This document shows, in pieces, positions 1 through 6,385 of a stretch of DNA of 8,954 bases (its first letter is position 1; every line of letters starts with the position of its first letter). The position numbers and the translations under genes are program-made. The notes under the pieces are model-generated. The model made no database searches, had not been told where the DNA came from, and saw only the letters and a list, made by a program, of their open reading frames with translations. The DNA comes from Candidatus Kuenenia stuttgartensis (GTDB lineage: Bacteria; Planctomycetota; Planctomycetia; Pirellulales; UBA1268): positions 1 through 8,954 of the forward strand of contig CAMCPF010000097.1 of the NCBI GenBank assembly GCA_945876515.1, written 5' to 3'.

Positions 1-37
1 GCAGGAGCGCCGCGGACAGGCTGTTGAGCTTCGACAC
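1..37 (-). CDS. Possible 5' end of a minus-strand gene, cut by the window edge
   Basis: A GTG codon on the minus strand (bases 37-35) opens a frame running off the left edge, reading M-S-K-L-N-S-L-S-A-A-L-L. A perfect GGAGG lies 9 bases upstream (plus-strand 47-51). This is the only reason to call a gene, because 12 codons are too few to identify a product. The frame is also open further upstream, with another GTG reading V-N-G-G about 15 codons earlier, so the start is not certain. The short hydrophobic run could begin a signal peptide or membrane segment. If real, the gene is transcribed away from the gene at 313, making bases 38-312 a divergent control region. Confidence 0.3.
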   Translation of the reverse strand, partial: MSKLNSLSAALL

Positions 38-106
38 CAGCGGTTGCCTCCGGGGGCCAGGACGCGGTCCGCCGTTCACTCGACGACAGACCTTTCCATC
101 GTCTCC

Positions 107-130
107 ATCGGTACGTTTTGCCCGACCGAT
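107..130. repeat. Spaced inverted repeat ATCGGT-N12-ACCGAT
   Basis: ATCGGT at 107-112 is matched by its reverse complement ACCGAT at 125-130, with a 12-base spacer containing a TTTT run. It sits in the less GC-rich patch between the possible minus-strand gene and the gene at 313. The half-site spacing of 18 bases centre to centre would suit a dimeric regulator, but a 6-bp arm can occur by chance. Confidence 0.3.
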
Positions 131-186
131 TGAACAGAAACATTCGGCACGGCGAAACGGAGAAGCGGCGGCGAAGGGAAGCCCCG

Positions 187-213
187 GCCAGGCAGGCCAG
201 GCAAGCCAGGCAG
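187..213. repeat. Three tandem copies of a 9-bp unit, GCCAGGCAR
   Basis: Copies lie at 187-195, 196-204 and 205-213; the middle one ends in A instead of G. In the plus-strand reading frame open through here they would encode repeated A-R-Q, but I regard this as non-coding. It is a minor repeat with no assigned function, possibly formed by replication slippage. Confidence 0.7.
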
Positions 214-312
214 CCCGGCGGACGCGGCTTGCGTCGGCCGGCCGCAGCCGGCTACCGTCCCCGCTGCCCGCTCGATAGTCCGGGCGGCATCCCCCTGGGG
301 AAACCACCCGCC

Positions 313-690
313 ATGCCCGCACGACCGATCCTTGGCAGCCCCGGCACCTTTGCTCACGGCAGGTGGCTGACCGCGCTGGTGGTGCTGGGCGGCATCGGCG
401 TCTGGCGGGGCGGGGAACTCGCCGCGCAGCGGGCGTCTGCCCCGGGGGGCGGGGGGCCGCTCTGGATCTCGGAGACCCGGCTCGACGAGACCCGCCGCCT
501 GCTCGTCGTAATCGATGAAGTCGGGCGTCATGCCGCCATCTATCACGTCGATGCAGCCGCGGGGACACTCACGCTCAGGAGCACGCGAGACATCTCCTGG
601 GACCTGTCCGTCGGAGACTTCAACGCCCAGGAGCCCCGGCCCGGAGCCATCCAGCGGATGCTCCAGTTGCCCGCTGCCCCGTCACCCTGA
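313..690 (+). CDS. Small secreted or membrane-anchored protein of unknown function
   Basis: This encodes 125 residues of unknown function. I chose the ATG at 313 because it places a classic leader near the N-terminus: basic residues (Arg4, His15-Arg17), then a hydrophobic run at about 18-31 (W-L-T-A-L-V-V-L-G-G-I-G-V-W), then A-A-Q-R-A-S-A, a possible signal peptidase site near residue 43. The Shine-Dalgarno match is weak (GGGGAAA upstream). The mature part is about 80 residues with alternating hydrophobic strands (LLVVIDEVGRHAAIYHVD, then GTLTLRSTRDISWDL) and ends FN-x4-PxP-x-xIQRML. I recognise this strand pattern and the R-D-I-x-W-D-L signature from small uncharacterised planctomycete proteins, but cannot name a function. 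A 170-base gap with its own -10-like site separates it from the next gene, so it is probably monocistronic. It could be an anchor rather than a cleaved signal. Confidence 0.7.
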   Translation: MPARPILGSPGTFAHGRWLTALVVLGGIGVWRGGELAAQRASAPGGGGPLWISETRLDETRRLLVVIDEVGRHAAIYHVDAAAGTLTLRSTRDISWDLSVGDFNAQEPRPGAIQRMLQLPAAPSP

Positions 691-735
691 CACGCTGCCG
701 GGCCGCGGAAGTCCGGGGCGGCCTGTGACGGCCCT

Positions 736-750
736 GCCGGCGGTGCCGGC
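736..750. terminator. Possible hairpin downstream of the 313-690 gene
   Basis: GCCGGC at 736-741 and 745-750 flank a 3-base GGT loop. Because GCCGGC is self-complementary, the two copies can pair as a 6-bp, all-GC stem. It lies 46 bases after the stop codon of the upstream gene and just before a promoter-like hexamer. There is no T-tract, so an intrinsic terminator is only a possibility; such short GC palindromes are common in this composition. Confidence 0.2.
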
Positions 751-765
751 TGCGAGTGAGGAGGA

Positions 766-771
766 TATACT
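766..771 (+). promoter_or_regulatory. Candidate -10 element TATACT before the HTH-TM gene
   Basis: TATACT stands out in a GC-rich gap, 89 bases before the ATG at 861. It matches five of six bases of the sigma-70 -10 consensus. No TTGACA-like -35 is visible 16-18 bases upstream (GTGCCG region), and there is no extended TGn. The same hexamer occurs in the gap before the lipoprotein gene, which raises confidence that it is functional. Confidence 0.4.
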
Positions 772-860
772 CGAGACAGGTGGCGGGTCGATGAGTCCCG
801 GTGACGGTGTGCCCCCGGGCCGCCCCGCGGCTCCCCTGGCGCTCAGAGGCGCACGACATC

Positions 861-1931
861 ATGGCAGGCAAGTTCCTCTCGCTCGAAGAAGCCGCCCGCC
901 GGCTCGGCGTCAGCATCGACGAGGTCAACCGTCTCGTCGATCGCAAGGAGCTCTTCCCGATGCGGGACGGAGCCACGATCAAGTTCAAGGTCGATGAGAT
1001 CGAGCGAGTGGCCGCCAATCTCGGCGTCGGTGCCGCCGCAGACGATGAACTCGCGCTCGACCTCGAACTCTCGTCCCCGGGACTGGGAGGCTCGCTCCTC
1101 GGTGCGGGTTCGGGCGGATCAGGAGGCGAACTCACCCTCGGCGAGCCCCTCGACGACGAGTCCATCTTCGATGGCGACGGCAATGCGGCCGTGGCGGGGT
1201 CGCAGACCGTGGTGCGTGGCGGTGACGCCCCGGTGCTCGGCTCCGGCACCTTCGATGTCGATGATCTGGCGCTTGACTCGATCGTGGGCGCTTCGTCACC
1301 GTCGCTCGGCGGCAACGCAGCGCCGGCAGCGGCCGACTCGGGCACGCTGGCAATCGACCTTTCCAATATCGGCGGCGGCTCCCTGGCGGGGGGATCCGTT
1401 CCCGGGCTGTCAGCCGTGAGCGGCGCAGGCGGCTCGCTGGCCGGCGCCATCGACAGCGGGCTGTCGCTCGAAGGGGGCGGGCTCGACATCTCGGGCATCG
1501 ACCTCGACAACGACGTGCAGGTTGGTGCGGCGCCCGGATCGGCGGTCGAGTCACTGGGCGGATCCCTGGCCGGAGAGGCCTTCGAACTCGGGGCCGATGT
1601 GGCCGACGAGGAAAGCGCGTCGGTCGTGATCCCGACCGAGGATACGGGCGACTCCAGCTTCTTCGGCGCCGCCATGGACGACTCGGCCTCCGTCTCGTTC
1701 GGCGATGCGAGCGGGTCGGTCGCGATTCCGACCGGGGCCGGTGACTTCGAGATGCCTTCGCTGGCGCCACCCTTCTCCGTCTGGCAGGTGGTGGGCCTGA
1801 TCTGCTGCACGCTCCTGATGTTCGCCTGCGGGCTCGTTGTGTTCGACGTGCTGACGACCGTCCGCGGCCCCCAGGGCAGCCCGATTTCGAGTCCGTTGCT
1901 CAGCGCCCTGGCCGACACCTTCGGCTGGTGA
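861..1931 (+). CDS. Predicted membrane-anchored helix-turn-helix (excisionase-type) protein
   Basis: This encodes 356 residues in three parts. Residues 1-57 form a MerR/excisionase-like winged HTH: FLSLEEAARRLGVSIDEVNRLVDRKELFP, then a wing-like strand RDGATIKFKVDEIERV. Residues about 60-300 are a low-complexity linker rich in Gly, Ser, Ala, Asp and Leu, strongly acidic, with recurring short motifs (GGSLAG at three places; paired V-x-IPT segments before the membrane). Residues 308-331 (WQVVGLICCTLLMFACGLVVFDVL) are a single transmembrane helix, followed by about 25 residues. By homology of the first part it should bind DNA or, less likely, a protein; the tail would tether it to the inner membrane with the HTH in the cytoplasm. 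I chose ATG 861 because the HTH motif begins within a few residues; AGAGG at 845-849 is a weak, rather distant ribosome site. An in-frame start at 801 would add 20 unrelated residues. Similar HTH proteins are recurrent in planctomycetes, with no known role that I can name. The target is unknown. Confidence 0.85.
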   Translation: MAGKFLSLEEAARRLGVSIDEVNRLVDRKELFPMRDGATIKFKVDEIERVAANLGVGAAADDELALDLELSSPGLGGSLLGAGSGGSGGELTLGEPLDDESIFDGDGNAAVAGSQTVVRGGDAPVLGSGTFDVDDLALDSIVGASSPSLGGNAAPAAADSGTLAIDLSNIGGGSLAGGSVPGLSAVSGAGGSLAGAIDSGLSLEGGGLDISGIDLDNDVQVGAAPGSAVESLGGSLAGEAFELGADVADEESASVVIPTEDTGDSSFFGAAMDDSASVSFGDASGSVAIPTGAGDFEMPSLAPPFSVWQVVGLICCTLLMFACGLVVFDVLTTVRGPQGSPISSPLLSALADTFGW

Positions 1932-1958
1932 GCGGCGGCCGCCCGGAGCGGGTCGGGC

Positions 1959-1964
1959 TATACT
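1959..1964 (+). promoter_or_regulatory. Candidate -10 element TATACT before the lipoprotein-synthase genes
   Basis: TATACT lies in the 91-base gap between the stop at 1931 and the ATG at 2023, so it could drive the lipoprotein and the synthase with a leader of about 50 bases. As at 766-771, I see no -35 match (GC-only sequence there). The repetition of this hexamer at two gene starts, in sequence with very few AT hexamers, is the main support. Confidence 0.4.
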
Positions 1965-2022
1965 GCAAGGCGTTCTCCGCCTTCCTTCCGGCTGCCCCAG
2001 GCCGCCGGGGTCCGTCGCCCGC

Positions 2023-2679
2023 ATGACCAGCTGCGTTCTTCCACTCCTCCGAGGTCGTGATGCGGGGCCGATCGCCCGGCCGTGCCGAGTCGGCGTTGCC
2101 GGCTTGCTGATCGCACTGGCGGGCTGCGACGACCCGGCCACCCTGCGGCCCGGTGACGTGCGGGTCTATGAGGCAGCCAAGGAACGGGCCCCGGAGCCGC
2201 CGGCCGCAGTTGCGCCGGCCGCACCGGCGACCTCCGGAGCGGTTGCGGTGCGATATGAGCCGCCTCCGGGCTGGACCGACCGGGGCCGCTCGGGCATGCG
2301 GCTGGCCACCCTCGCGATCGGCGAGCCGAGCGACGGACACGAGGTCACGATCATCCCGGCAGCGGGCACCCTGGAGGCCAACGTGAGCCGCTGGGTCGGC
2401 CAGTTGGATCCCGCCGCGGCCTCGGAGACGCTGGCGGAGCGGACGACCGCCGCGCTGGCGACCGCGGAGGAGATCGAGGTCGATGGCACCACGGCCACGA
2501 TCGTCCTGCTCTCGTCCGGGGCCGAACCCGAGTCAGGCGACGGTCAGGCCATCCTGGGGGCGGCGATCCCCATCGATGACAGGTCGTCACTGTTCGTGAA
2601 GTTCAAGGGGCCGGCAGAGGTGGCCCGCCGCGAGCGGGACAACTTCGCCCGCTTCGTCTCGAGCATCCGCTGGAAGTGA
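2023..2679 (+). CDS. Lipoprotein of unknown function, upstream partner of CcsBA
   Basis: This encodes 218 residues. The N-terminus is a lipoprotein signal: Arg-containing n-region, hydrophobic VGVAGLLIALAG, and lipobox L32-A-G-Cys35, so the mature protein should start at Cys35 with a lipid anchor. Asp36 and Asp37 follow; in E. coli an Asp at +2 keeps a lipoprotein in the inner membrane, though whether that rule holds here is unknown. Residues 38-75 are a Pro/Ala-rich spacer. Residues 76-218 form a compact domain: YEPPPGW, then MRLATLAIG, then NVSRWVGQL, and near the end LFVKFKGP...FARFVSSIRW. I recognise this as a family of uncharacterised planctomycete and verrucomicrobial lipoproteins with the pattern P-x-GW, N-x-x-RW-x-x-Q, FxKxxGP. 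No catalytic motif is apparent. The stop is 22 bases before the synthase start, so the two are probably co-transcribed; a role in cytochrome c maturation is inference from position only. ATG 2023 has a poor ribosome site, so a later start such as TTG 2104 cannot be excluded, but that would truncate the signal. Confidence 0.8.
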   Translation: MTSCVLPLLRGRDAGPIARPCRVGVAGLLIALAGCDDPATLRPGDVRVYEAAKERAPEPPAAVAPAAPATSGAVAVRYEPPPGWTDRGRSGMRLATLAIGEPSDGHEVTIIPAAGTLEANVSRWVGQLDPAAASETLAERTTAALATAEEIEVDGTTATIVLLSSGAEPESGDGQAILGAAIPIDDRSSLFVKFKGPAEVARRERDNFARFVSSIRWK

Positions 2680-2688
2680 TCCTGCGGG

Positions 2689-2694
2689 AAGGAG
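2689..2694 (+). promoter_or_regulatory. Ribosome binding site AAGGAG for the CcsBA gene
   Basis: AAGGAG ends 7 bases before the ATG at 2702, an ideal spacing. It fixes the start at 2702 rather than the internal ATG at 2780, which also precedes the first membrane helix. Confidence 0.75.
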
Positions 2695-2701
2695 TCAGAG
2701 C

Positions 2702-5700
2702 ATGGCAACCGGCAGCCTCCCCCTCCGAGACGCCTTCCGTACCGTGGCCTCGGCCTCGGCCTTGGGAAGCGACGCGACCATGGCGACGGCGTGGCCGATC
2801 CTGCGGGCGGCCGGATCGCTCAAAATCACGGTCACCATGTTTCTGGCGGCGGTGTTCCTCCTGTTCGTGGGCACGCTGGCCCAGGACGAGAAGAACTTGC
2901 CCGAAGTGAAGGCCGAATACTTCAACTCCTGGGTTGCGAAGATCCCGTTTTCTGACTTCTTCCCGGTCACGATCTTCGGCGAGTCGTCGCTGACCGGCTG
3001 GTTCCCGTTTCCCGGAGGGGCGACGATCGGACTCGTGCTCTTGATCAACCTGGTCGCCGCCAAGATCACCCGGTTCCACGTCGCCGCCCGGGGGCAAAGG
3101 CTGGTCTGGGGCTGGGTGCTCTCGCTGATCGGGCTGCTGGTCACGCTGGCCGTGATCCTCGGCGGGCACCGGGCCGACGGGCTCCAGGGCCGCCCACCGT
3201 TCGACTATGACGTCGTCTGGCGGCTCGTGCAGGCGGGCGGCGCCGTGCTCGCGGCCGGCCTGGCGGCCGCCGCCTTCTCGGCCCGGGCGGGGCTGGCCCG
3301 TTGGGTGGCTGGGCTCGGGGCCGCGGCCATCGCGGCGGCGACTCTGGCGACACTCGTCGGCGGCGAGTCGTGGCGCATGAACGAGCCCGGCCTGCGGATC
3401 ATGTGGCAGTTGATCCAGTCGAGCGTGGCATCGCTGGTGCTGCTGGCCGGGCTCGTGATGGTGTTCGGGGCCCGCGGCGGCAATGTGCTGATCCACCTGG
3501 CGGTGGGCCTATTGATGGTCGGACAGTTCGTGTTCGGCGACCGGCAGATCGAGGAGCGGATGACGATCGTCGAGGGGCGGGAGACCAACGTGGCCTGCCG
3601 CACCGACGAGGTCGAGTTGGCCGTCATCGACGAGAGCGGAGAACGTGACGAGGTGACGGCGATCTCGGGCCGGCTGCTGAAAGCCAGGGCGGGCGGCGAG
3701 CCGATCACGGTCGACGGCCTGCCGTTCACGATCCGCGTGCTGGAGTGGTTTCCCAACTCCTCGGTGGTCGCCGTCGGGCCGGTGGCTCCCAACCCCGCGA
3801 CCACGGGTCTGGGCACGCGGTGGCTGGCGACGGGCCGGCCGGCCGAAGGGGGCGCCTCGTCCCAAAGCAACATCGCCTCGGGCTACGTCCAACTGCTTGA
3901 CAAGGCGAGCGGCCGGGAACTCGGCACGCACCTCGTCAGCCAGTTCCTCAACGATCAGCGCCAGGTCTTCGCCGGGGCGGACCAGGACCAGTGTGACGCC
4001 CTCACGGCCGAGGGACGCGACTGGAGGCTCCAACTCCGATTCCGCCGCGAATACAAGCCCTACACCGTCCGGCTCGACGACGTGCGGCGGATCAACTACT
4101 CGGCGAGCGAGACGCCCCGCGACTATTCGTCGTATGTCACCTTCACCGACCCGGCCACGGGCGTCGAGCAGCAGGGCCGCATCTGGATGAATAACCCCGT
4201 CCGCTACCGCGGCGAAACCTTTTACCAAAGCACGTATTCGCAGATCGACCTCGGCGACGGGCGAACCGGCGAACAGACGGGGCTGCAGGTGGTCGAAAAC
4301 GCAGGCTGGCTCGTGCCCTACGTGGCCTGCGTGCTCGCCTTCTGGGGAATGCTCGTCCACTTCGGCGGAACGTTTCTCCGGTTCGCGGACCGCCGGGAAC
4401 GGGAGGCCGCCCGAGAGGCGGAGTCGGCCGACCATGCCACGACGCCGCGGGGCCAAGGCCGCCGGCTCCGCCGGCGCGTCATCAACGCGAGCGCGCCGGT
4501 TTCGAAGCAGTTTGATGCCCGCGACTCCCTGACGCCCTTCGCCGCGCTCGCCTGCGTTGCCGCCATGGCCTTCATGGCCGCCCGGCAACCCGGCGGGGAG
4601 GCCGCCGCCTGGACGGCGGCCGGCCAGTTGCCAACGCTCCACGAAGGGCGGGTCAAGCCGCTCGACACGGTCGCCCGCAACACGCTCCAGCTGCTCGGCA
4701 ACCGGACGAACGTGGTGATGCCGACCGGCAACGAGGCGCGGTCGGGCGACCCGCAGGGCCGGATCTCCGCCACACAATGGCTGCTCGGCCTGATGGCCGG
4801 GAGCGAGTGGGCGACGCGGGCGCCCGTGTTCCGAATCGACGCCCAGGAGGTGGTCGATCTCTACGACCTCACCCGGCGCAAGGGCCATCGCTACTCCTAC
4901 GCCGAGCTCGAGCCGAAGCGGGCCGTCGCCCGGGAGCAGGTGGCAAAGCTCCGTGAACTTCCACGCGAAGAGCAGTCGTTCGGCCAGAAGAAACTGCTGG
5001 AGCTCGAGCAGAAGCTCATGGCCTACGACCTGATCCGCTTTGCTTACGAGGCCCCGTCCATGCCCACGGTCGAGGGAGCCGACGAAGCGGCCCGCAAGGC
5101 CTTCCTCGACCAGGTGATGAGGATGATGCAGGGCGCGCGGCTGATCGAGGAGAACCATCCTCCGGCGGCGCTCCCGCCGCTCGGCCGCGCCGCCGCCGCC
5201 GACACCACGGGCGGCCCGCGCTGGCAGGCGCTGCAGCCCGCGCTCGTCGATGCGCTCGTGGCCAAGATGCTCGCCGGCCGACCGGGCCAGCCGGCATATC
5301 AGGCCAATCCGGCGCTGGTGCCTTTCGCGGAGCTACTCGAGGCCGCCGACCGGGGGCCGGCCAAGCTGTCCCTCGCCCTTGCCGCCTACCGCACCGCGGC
5401 CGACGGGCTACCCGAGTTCGCGGCCAGCGAACGGAAGGCTGCGGCGGAGGCCTGGTTCAACGCCTTCAATCCCACCGAGCTGGCCAAGTGGCTCTATGTG
5501 CTCGCGATCCTGCTCTGCTTCACGAGCTTCCTCGTGTGGCGTGAGGCACTCGGCGGGTTCACCTGGTGGCTCCTGGCCGGCACCTTCGCGGTGCACACCT
5601 TCGCCCTCGGGATGCGGGTCTGGCTCACGGGCCGGCCGCCGGTGGTGAACCTCTACTCGTCGGCGGTGTTCATCGGCTGGGCCTGCGTGCTCGCCGGCCT

Positions 5701-6385
5701 GCTGCTCGAGCGGCTGCACCGGCTCGGGATCGGCACGCTTGTGGCCGCCATCGCTGGCGGGCTCACGCTCGGCGTCGCCTACGGCCTCGACTCGGGCGAC
5801 ACCATGCACGTGCTCCAGGCGGTGCTCGACACCCAGTTCTGGCTCACCACCCACGTGATCACCGTCACGCTCGGCTACGGGGCCACGTTCCTGGCCGGCC
5901 TGTTGGGCACGTTCGCCATCGTTCACGATGCCTGGAGCCGCTGGCACGAGACGGCGAGCAACCCGGCCTCGCGGGAGGTTCAGGACCGTCTCTACCGGAT
6001 GAACTACGGCGTGGTCTGCTTTGCGCTCTTCTTCAGCTTCATCGGCACCGTGCTCGGCGGCCTCTGGGCCGACGACAGCTGGGGCCGGTTCTGGGGCTGG
6101 GATCCGAAGGAGAACGGCGCGCTCATGATCGTGCTCTGGAACGCCGCCGTGCTCCATGCCCGCTGGGACAAATGGATCGGCCCGCGGGGCTTCGCGCTCT
6201 TTACGATCGGGGGCAACATCGTGACGGCCTGGAGCTGGTTCGGCACCAACCAACTCGGGATCGGCCTGCACAGTTACGGCTTCACGAGCGGCGTGCTCAT
6301 GCTGCTCGGCGCATATGTCGCCAGCCAGTTGCTGCTGATCGCCGGCGGCTGGTTCCTGACGCGGCCGAAGGTCGCGACGTCCTGA
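2702..6385 (+). CDS. ccsBA: Fused ResB-CcsA cytochrome c synthase (System II cytochrome c maturation)
   Basis: This encodes 1227 residues. The protein should export heme and attach it to CXXCH apocytochromes on the outer face of the inner membrane. The ResB half has helices at about 41-60, 108-122, 135-155, 172-194, 201-221, 233-256 and 262-279, an external domain at 280-533 with GRIWMNNPVRYRGETFYQS (492-510), and a closing helix at 535-560. An Arg-rich cytoplasmic loop (561-593) and a helix at 611-627 lead to a soluble segment of about 300 residues (630-926) beginning with LPTLHEGRVKPLDTVARN. The CcsA half (927-1227) carries H965 in a helix (VHTFALGMR), then NLYSS, external H1051 (WLTTHV), the heme-binding WWD motif from W1122 to E1137 (WADDSWGRFWGWDPKE), and external H1190 (GIGLHSYGF). 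H265 (LIHLAVGL) is my best candidate for the ResB membrane histidine. Positive-inside topology places the WWD motif, H1051 and H1190 outside. ResB here has four more helices than the usual minimal form. The gene follows the lipoprotein by 22 bases and its 3' end overlaps comEC convergently. No frameshift or missing key residue is seen. Confidence 0.95.
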   Translation: MATGSLPLRDAFRTVASASALGSDATMATAWPILRAAGSLKITVTMFLAAVFLLFVGTLAQDEKNLPEVKAEYFNSWVAKIPFSDFFPVTIFGESSLTGWFPFPGGATIGLVLLINLVAAKITRFHVAARGQRLVWGWVLSLIGLLVTLAVILGGHRADGLQGRPPFDYDVVWRLVQAGGAVLAAGLAAAAFSARAGLARWVAGLGAAAIAAATLATLVGGESWRMNEPGLRIMWQLIQSSVASLVLLAGLVMVFGARGGNVLIHLAVGLLMVGQFVFGDRQIEERMTIVEGRETNVACRTDEVELAVIDESGERDEVTAISGRLLKARAGGEPITVDGLPFTIRVLEWFPNSSVVAVGPVAPNPATTGLGTRWLATGRPAEGGASSQSNIASGYVQLLDKASGRELGTHLVSQFLNDQRQVFAGADQDQCDALTAEGRDWRLQLRFRREYKPYTVRLDDVRRINYSASETPRDYSSYVTFTDPATGVEQQGRIWMNNPVRYRGETFYQSTYSQIDLGDGRTGEQTGLQVVENAGWLVPYVACVLAFWGMLVHFGGTFLRFADRREREAAREAESADHATTPRGQGRRLRRRVINASAPVSKQFDARDSLTPFAALACVAAMAFMAARQPGGEAAAWTAAGQLPTLHEGRVKPLDTVARNTLQLLGNRTNVVMPTGNEARSGDPQGRISATQWLLGLMAGSEWATRAPVFRIDAQEVVDLYDLTRRKGHRYSYAELEPKRAVAREQVAKLRELPREEQSFGQKKLLELEQKLMAYDLIRFAYEAPSMPTVEGADEAARKAFLDQVMRMMQGARLIEENHPPAALPPLGRAAAADTTGGPRWQALQPALVDALVAKMLAGRPGQPAYQANPALVPFAELLEAADRGPAKLSLALAAYRTAADGLPEFAASERKAAAEAWFNAFNPTELAKWLYVLAILLCFTSFLVWREALGGFTWWLLAGTFAVHTFALGMRVWLTGRPPVVNLYSSAVFIGWACVLAGLLLERLHRLGIGTLVAAIAGGLTLGVAYGLDSGDTMHVLQAVLDTQFWLTTHVITVTLGYGATFLAGLLGTFAIVHDAWSRWHETASNPASREVQDRLYRMNYGVVCFALFFSFIGTVLGGLWADDSWGRFWGWDPKENGALMIVLWNAAVLHARWDKWIGPRGFALFTIGGNIVTAWSWFGTNQLGIGLHSYGFTSGVLMLLGAYVASQLLLIAGGWFLTRPKVATS
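6274..6385. other. Convergent overlap of ccsBA and comEC 3' ends
   Basis: The synthase frame stops at TGA 6383-6385 on the plus strand, while the comEC frame continues leftward to TAA at 6276-6274. The 112 shared bases encode the last 36 residues of the synthase (end of its final helix) and the last 37 or so residues of ComEC in antisense. No terminator for either gene is visible here. Confidence 0.8.

Larger units (their letters stand above)
38..312. other. Upstream non-coding region, possibly a divergent promoter region
   Basis: I see no convincing gene in this stretch. The plus-strand frame of the gene at 313 is open upstream to an ATG at 118, but that extension is Arg/Pro/Gln-rich, partly translates a tandem repeat, and would place a basic low-complexity segment before the hydrophobic leader, so I treat it as non-coding. 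Bases about 86-146 are noticeably less GC-rich than their surroundings and hold a spaced inverted repeat. I found no clear -35/-10 pair; GATAGT at 274-279 is a weak -10 candidate for the gene at 313. Confidence 0.5.

Noticed and set aside
118..312. A 65-residue N-terminal extension of the small secreted protein from ATG 118
   Set aside because: The extension is basic and low-complexity, reads through the 9-bp tandem repeat, and would bury the signal-like leader that fits the start at 313.
801..860. An earlier in-frame ATG for the HTH-TM gene
   Set aside because: The 20 extra residues are Arg/Pro-rich and lie before a HTH domain that normally begins at the N-terminus.
620..1918. A 432-residue open frame on the minus strand, Ser/Pro/Ala-rich
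   Set aside because: It is antisense to the HTH-TM gene. Its Ser/Pro bias is what the reverse strand of Gly/Ser/Asp codons in GC-rich DNA produces. It has no domain and no ribosome site.
3509..5158. A 549-residue open frame on the minus strand
   Set aside because: It lies wholly antisense to the well-supported ccsBA gene, with no recognisable motif; long antisense frames are expected at this GC content.
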